A stretch of DNA of 64,000 nt from Castanea sativa (taxonomy: Eukaryota > Streptophyta > Magnoliopsida > Fagales > Fagaceae), in NCBI RefSeq assembly GCF_040712315.1, contig NC_134020.1, forward strand, positions 33,391,751 to 33,455,750. Direction: 5' to 3'. The notes under the pieces are model-generated. The model was given only the letters and a program-made list of their open reading frames with translations, had not been told where the DNA came from and made no database searches. Position 1 is the first letter of the stretch; every line of letters begins with the position of its first letter. A program made the position numbers and the translations under genes. Positions 60,801 to 64,000 of the stretch are shown here, piece after piece.

Positions 60801-63681
60801 GGGGTATCAGGTAGATATGTCATGATTTTTTACTTTTCCTGTAATTGTTTTTATTGTACACCCTGAATTTAGGCCTGTCAATTGGGCCAGGGTGATACTA
60901 GTCCAATTACAGAGGCCTCAGCCTGGGCTTGGTCAATATCTCAGCCCTATCTCAGCTAATTATGTTGGGCGAGTTTCAGTCAATTTTGGACTGGCCTGTG
61001 ATTAGAAGCATCATTTAGAGTTGAAAAAAGGTTAAAGATAAATTAGCATAGGACTTGGTTGCATACTGGCTCAAACCATGTTTAAGTTGAAGAAAATCCG
61101 ACTCAAGGAGAAGCGCTAGCTACATCTACGCTATATCTCGAAAGGATTAGTCACAATTAAGGCTCCTTGTAGTTGTTAATAAAGTCCAGTTCAACCCAGT
61201 ATATGTCTGATGTGAAACTCATCACGCATCCACACACATCACACAATCAATCAAATTGGGGTATCATCACAATGTTCAACAATGTTGTTGACTAGCAAGG
61301 AAGCACGGACACTTCATTTGGAGTGTTGTACCCTTGTAGGACACTTGCATTGCCTGGGACACTTCTGCATGTGTGTCCCAGCAGTATCCCTTAAAAAAAA
61401 ATGAAGCACATGGCCAAGACACAAGAACAAGAGGAATCAAATACTCTTTCACAAAACAAAGAGAGCATTTATGCTTTGAATAGTAATAGTGCATTTGAGA
61501 ATTAATAAATATCTTTATTCTTGATTTGAATTCTAATTTCTAAACATCCTTTAATGGTCATGGATTTTCATTATTATCCATTACTAGCCGCGAACTTGCG
61601 CGTTGCGCATGATAATTATTTTTATGGTAGTTTTATTAAATTTTTTATACAATTTAAACTAATTTAATAAAGAGTAATGTATTTTGTAATTATTTTTTTA
61701 TTTATTATAAAAATAATCATAAATGTAATATAGGAACAATCATAAATTATAAATTCAATAATTTTTCTCATACTAAAATGAAAAAAATACAATTTTTCTC
61801 AGAAATTCAAAAGGCAAATTAACTAAAATATTTATTTTTTTAATAAAATTTATTTATAATATTTTGTGAATCATTAAAAAGAATATAAAATATGGAAATT
61901 ATTCTTTTAGTTTTATACAAACTTTCTCAAACTTATTTTTTTTTGCCTACCATCCAAAACACTGAAAAAAATAACTAAAAAAATTAATAAAACTTAGCTA
62001 TGATTAATTGGACCAATTAGGAAAACAATTTGTTATTTATAATCTATTAAGGTTATTTTCTTTGTAGAAATTGTAATTTTGGCCATCCAAAACATATTAT
62101 CAAATAAACAATTATTAGCAAAATCTAAGAATTAAATTTCTATGCATTGTTATAAAATAATAATAATAATAATTAAAGTAAAATTGTAAAAGATAAAATT
62201 TGTCTCTCATCCAATAATTATTGTTTAGCCAACCTTTACTTTTCTCTAAATAAATGGCATTATAGAGTACTTCTAATACAATTATTTAGAGTACTTTGTT
62301 CACAACAAAGGATTAAAAAATAAATAAAATGATTAAAGTCTCATAGTTTAACATCTAAATTGATCACTATAAAAATCATGCTTTCAAATTACAATAACTA
62401 TCAAATTAAATTATCCAAATCATGCTATATAGTAAGATAATATTATATTTTTATATTTAATCATTTATAATGCAATAGGATAACATTTAACAATCAAAGA
62501 GAGAAAAAAAAAATACAACAATTAAAAAAAAAAAACTGAATCGCATTAAACTAAAGTAGATTAAAGAATATAAAAAATTATTAACCTAAAGTGAAGATGC
62601 AAGAAAAATAAAAAATAAAAATCCACCCAAAAATTAAGTGAGAGAGTGAGAGAGAGAGAGAGAGAGAGAGATAGAGAGAGAGAACCTTTTTTTTTAAAGG
62701 AAAAACTATGCATAGAATGAAATAGATAGTGACAAATTTATAGTAAGAGGGTGTGAATAAGAAGAGAAAAAAATAGTAGAAGATGAAGGGAAAGATGAAG
62801 AATGATATTAATGTGGAGGGTGGTGGGGAGATGTGAAGGTGAAGGAAGGAGAAAAGTTGGAGAAGTAGTGGGGAGATGAAAATGTATGAGAGGGAGAAAG
62901 GTTGGAGAAGTATAAATATGGAATAAAAAAATAATTATAAGAAAATGGAAATAAAAAATTAATTACGTGGACGCTGGCGTGGCTCAACGTGAGCGCAATA
63001 GCATTATACGCTACGCTTTAACTTTTAGTAATATATAGATAGATTACTCTTAATTTGATATATATTGAACATTATATGAAAAATATATGCTTAATAATAA
63101 AAATATATTTTATAATTATTTAATAGACATGTTCCGCCGTACCCGTGTCTTAGTTTTTCAAAAATTGTGGTGTTATCGTGTCATACCCACACCTATATCT
63201 GTACCTGTGTCCGTGCTTTTTAGTTGACTAGTAAGATGCAATGGAATGTATGTGTGTCTGTGTGAGTATAAATAAAATCCTATGATAATCAATACATAAT
63301 TCTATTAGGTATTTTTTTTAAAAATGGCACTGCACCTTTTTATGCAGCACTTATCTCTATGTTTTTATTTTTAACATTGGTCTTATTAAATATGCAGCCT
63401 CTATGAGCTCCATAAAAATTGATGGTGTAAAGGATTTCACTTATAGAGAAATGGCTGTAGCTTCAAACAATTTTGACAACTCCACTGAGGTTGGCCAAGG
63501 AGGGTATGGTAAGGTTTATAAAGGCATTCTACCTGATGGTGTAGTTGTGGCCATAAAACGTGCACAACAGGGATCTTTACAGGGTGAAAAAGAGTTCTTG
63601 ACAGAGATAAAATTGTTATCAAGATTACATCATCGAAACCTTGTGTCTTTGATTGGGTATTGTGATGAAGAAGGTGAACAG
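55207..63681 (+). CDS. LRR receptor-like Ser/Thr kinase, LRR-VIII-1 type (At1g06840/At5g01950-like), 3' end beyond window
   Basis: A membrane receptor kinase with extracellular LRRs and a cytoplasmic kinase. Exons: 55207-55312, 55681-55831, 56367-56438, 56605-56676, 56952-57095, 57176-57247, 57327-57398, 57615-57689, 58185-58253, 58429-58497, 58651-58722, 58925-59011, 59263-59331, 59522-60033, 60598-60774, 63398-63681. All have GT/AG sites and phases agree, giving 701 codons without a stop. Residues 1-26 form a signal peptide, about 36-75 an LRR N-cap ([17 protein letters not shown]), and 86-375 LRRs in repeated 69-75 bp exons. Then follow a Cys-containing juxtamembrane ectodomain (377-547), a TM helix (566-591), and the kinase from about 620 with glycine loop GQGGYG (639-644), Lys660 and Glu676. 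The start follows the family pattern; the ligand is unknown. Confidence 0.92.
57785..57841. repeat. (TA)n(GA)n microsatellite in intron 8
   Basis: A short TGTGTG then TA run followed by about 20 GA units inside the receptor-kinase intron 8. It yields an artificial Arg-Glu frame. Confidence 0.95.
61584..63043 (-). mobile_element. Non-autonomous Helitron in intron 15 (1,460 bp)
   Basis: Read on the minus strand it starts with TCTATCTATATATTACTAA after a host A (63044) and ends GCGCAACGCGC...CGCGGCTAG before a host T (61583). TC start, CTAG end, A/T insertion site and a GC-rich hairpin close to the 3' end are Helitron hallmarks. No Rep/helicase is encoded. A (GA)n run lies at 62640-62684. Internal sequence resembles 16475-17650. 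It lies wholly between exons 15 and 16 of the receptor kinase. Confidence 0.8.
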
Positions 63682-64000
63682 GTACTTTTCTAATCTTGAA
63701 TTTATATATGCATGTTTTCTATGTTCTTAACACTTATTCCAAATTTCAAGCCAATTGGATGTTATTTTCTATTCGATTTGTAAACTCATCTTTTATGCAT
63801 AATTTTAATATAAAATAACTTGAAATTTAAACATTTAGTAATCTAATGGCAGATTTGTCAAAATTCGCATCAAATGAAATAAATATTGAGTGGTGTAGGA
63901 TTGCTTAAAGAGTTAAAGTTACACTAGATATAACTTGAACCTAACCCATATACATAATGAATAAAAGATTGGATTATCCACCAATCTTCTTGGATACACA
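63682..64000 (+). other. Receptor-kinase intron 16, to window end
   Basis: Starts with the donor GTACTTTTC after GAA-CAG. No acceptor is reached before the window ends. It contains a MITE fragment (63830-63946). Confidence 0.7.
63830..63946. mobile_element. Partial copy of the 10494-10893 MITE
   Basis: CAGATTTGTCAAAATTCGCA, ATATTGAGTGGTGTAGGATT and TTACACTAGATATAACTTGA, ending GAACCTAACCC, follow one arm of the MITE at 10494-10893. The other arm is not clearly seen in the window. Confidence 0.6.

Noticed and set aside
60576..60866. 96-codon frame as a separate membrane protein
   Set aside because: It is exon 15 of the receptor kinase (60598-60774) read through into its intron; its membrane helix is the receptor's.

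Overview
This is a repeat-dense, AT-rich stretch of a plant nuclear genome. Plant-type Ty3/gypsy retrotransposons, tRNA-derived SINEs, Tourist-like MITEs, a Helitron, a CC-NBS-LRR relic and a many-intron LRR receptor kinase all point to a woody eudicot. My impression is the oak/chestnut group (Fagales), but that rests on general resemblance and not on a search. There are no bacterial features, tRNA or rRNA genes, or CRISPR arrays.

Layout. 1-7914: the 3' part of a decayed Ty3/gypsy element of Tat type (element 1, + strand), made of pol, a tandem repeat array, an antisense intron-containing ORF, a polypurine tract and the 3' LTR. 7977-8693 and 14168-15014: related solo LTRs. 8.7-18.6 kb: short elements inserted around and into one another, including a hAT-like element in a minisatellite, a long-TIR MITE, a MULE-like element, two Tourist-like MITEs, a plastid psbC fragment split by one of those MITEs, two SINEs, the first copy of a CCGGTA-rich MULE-like family, and Helitron-related sequence. 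18.7-19.85 kb: a CC-NB-ARC resistance-gene relic, followed at 20.15-21.0 kb by the last two exons of an LRR receptor kinase. 21984-34676: a complete but decayed Tat-type element (element 2, - strand) with two 759-bp LTRs and a perfect GGTCT target duplication, itself invaded by a Tourist MITE and a MULE-like element. 34.7-54.6 kb: no gene seen; MITEs, SINEs, a long-TIR element holding a solo LTR, a recent 419-bp tandem duplication, a MULE-like element with a GC-rich 42-bp minisatellite, and the third CCGGTA element. 55207-63681: the only intact-looking gene, an LRR-VIII-type receptor-like kinase, read through 16 exons (701 codons) before the window ends; a Helitron sits in its intron 15.

How the parts relate. 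Elements 1 and 2 share an uncommon plan: gag-pol in one direction, then a tandem array, then an oppositely oriented, intron-containing ORF before the 3' LTR. The orphan kinase tail at 20-21 kb belongs to the same receptor family as the gene at the right edge. The clearest candidate for something undescribed is the three-copy MULE-like family with dense TACCGG/GGTACC subterminal repeats and 9-bp target duplications; the antisense ORF of the Tat elements comes next. All boundaries, exons and homologies were read by eye from the sequence; no database search was run.
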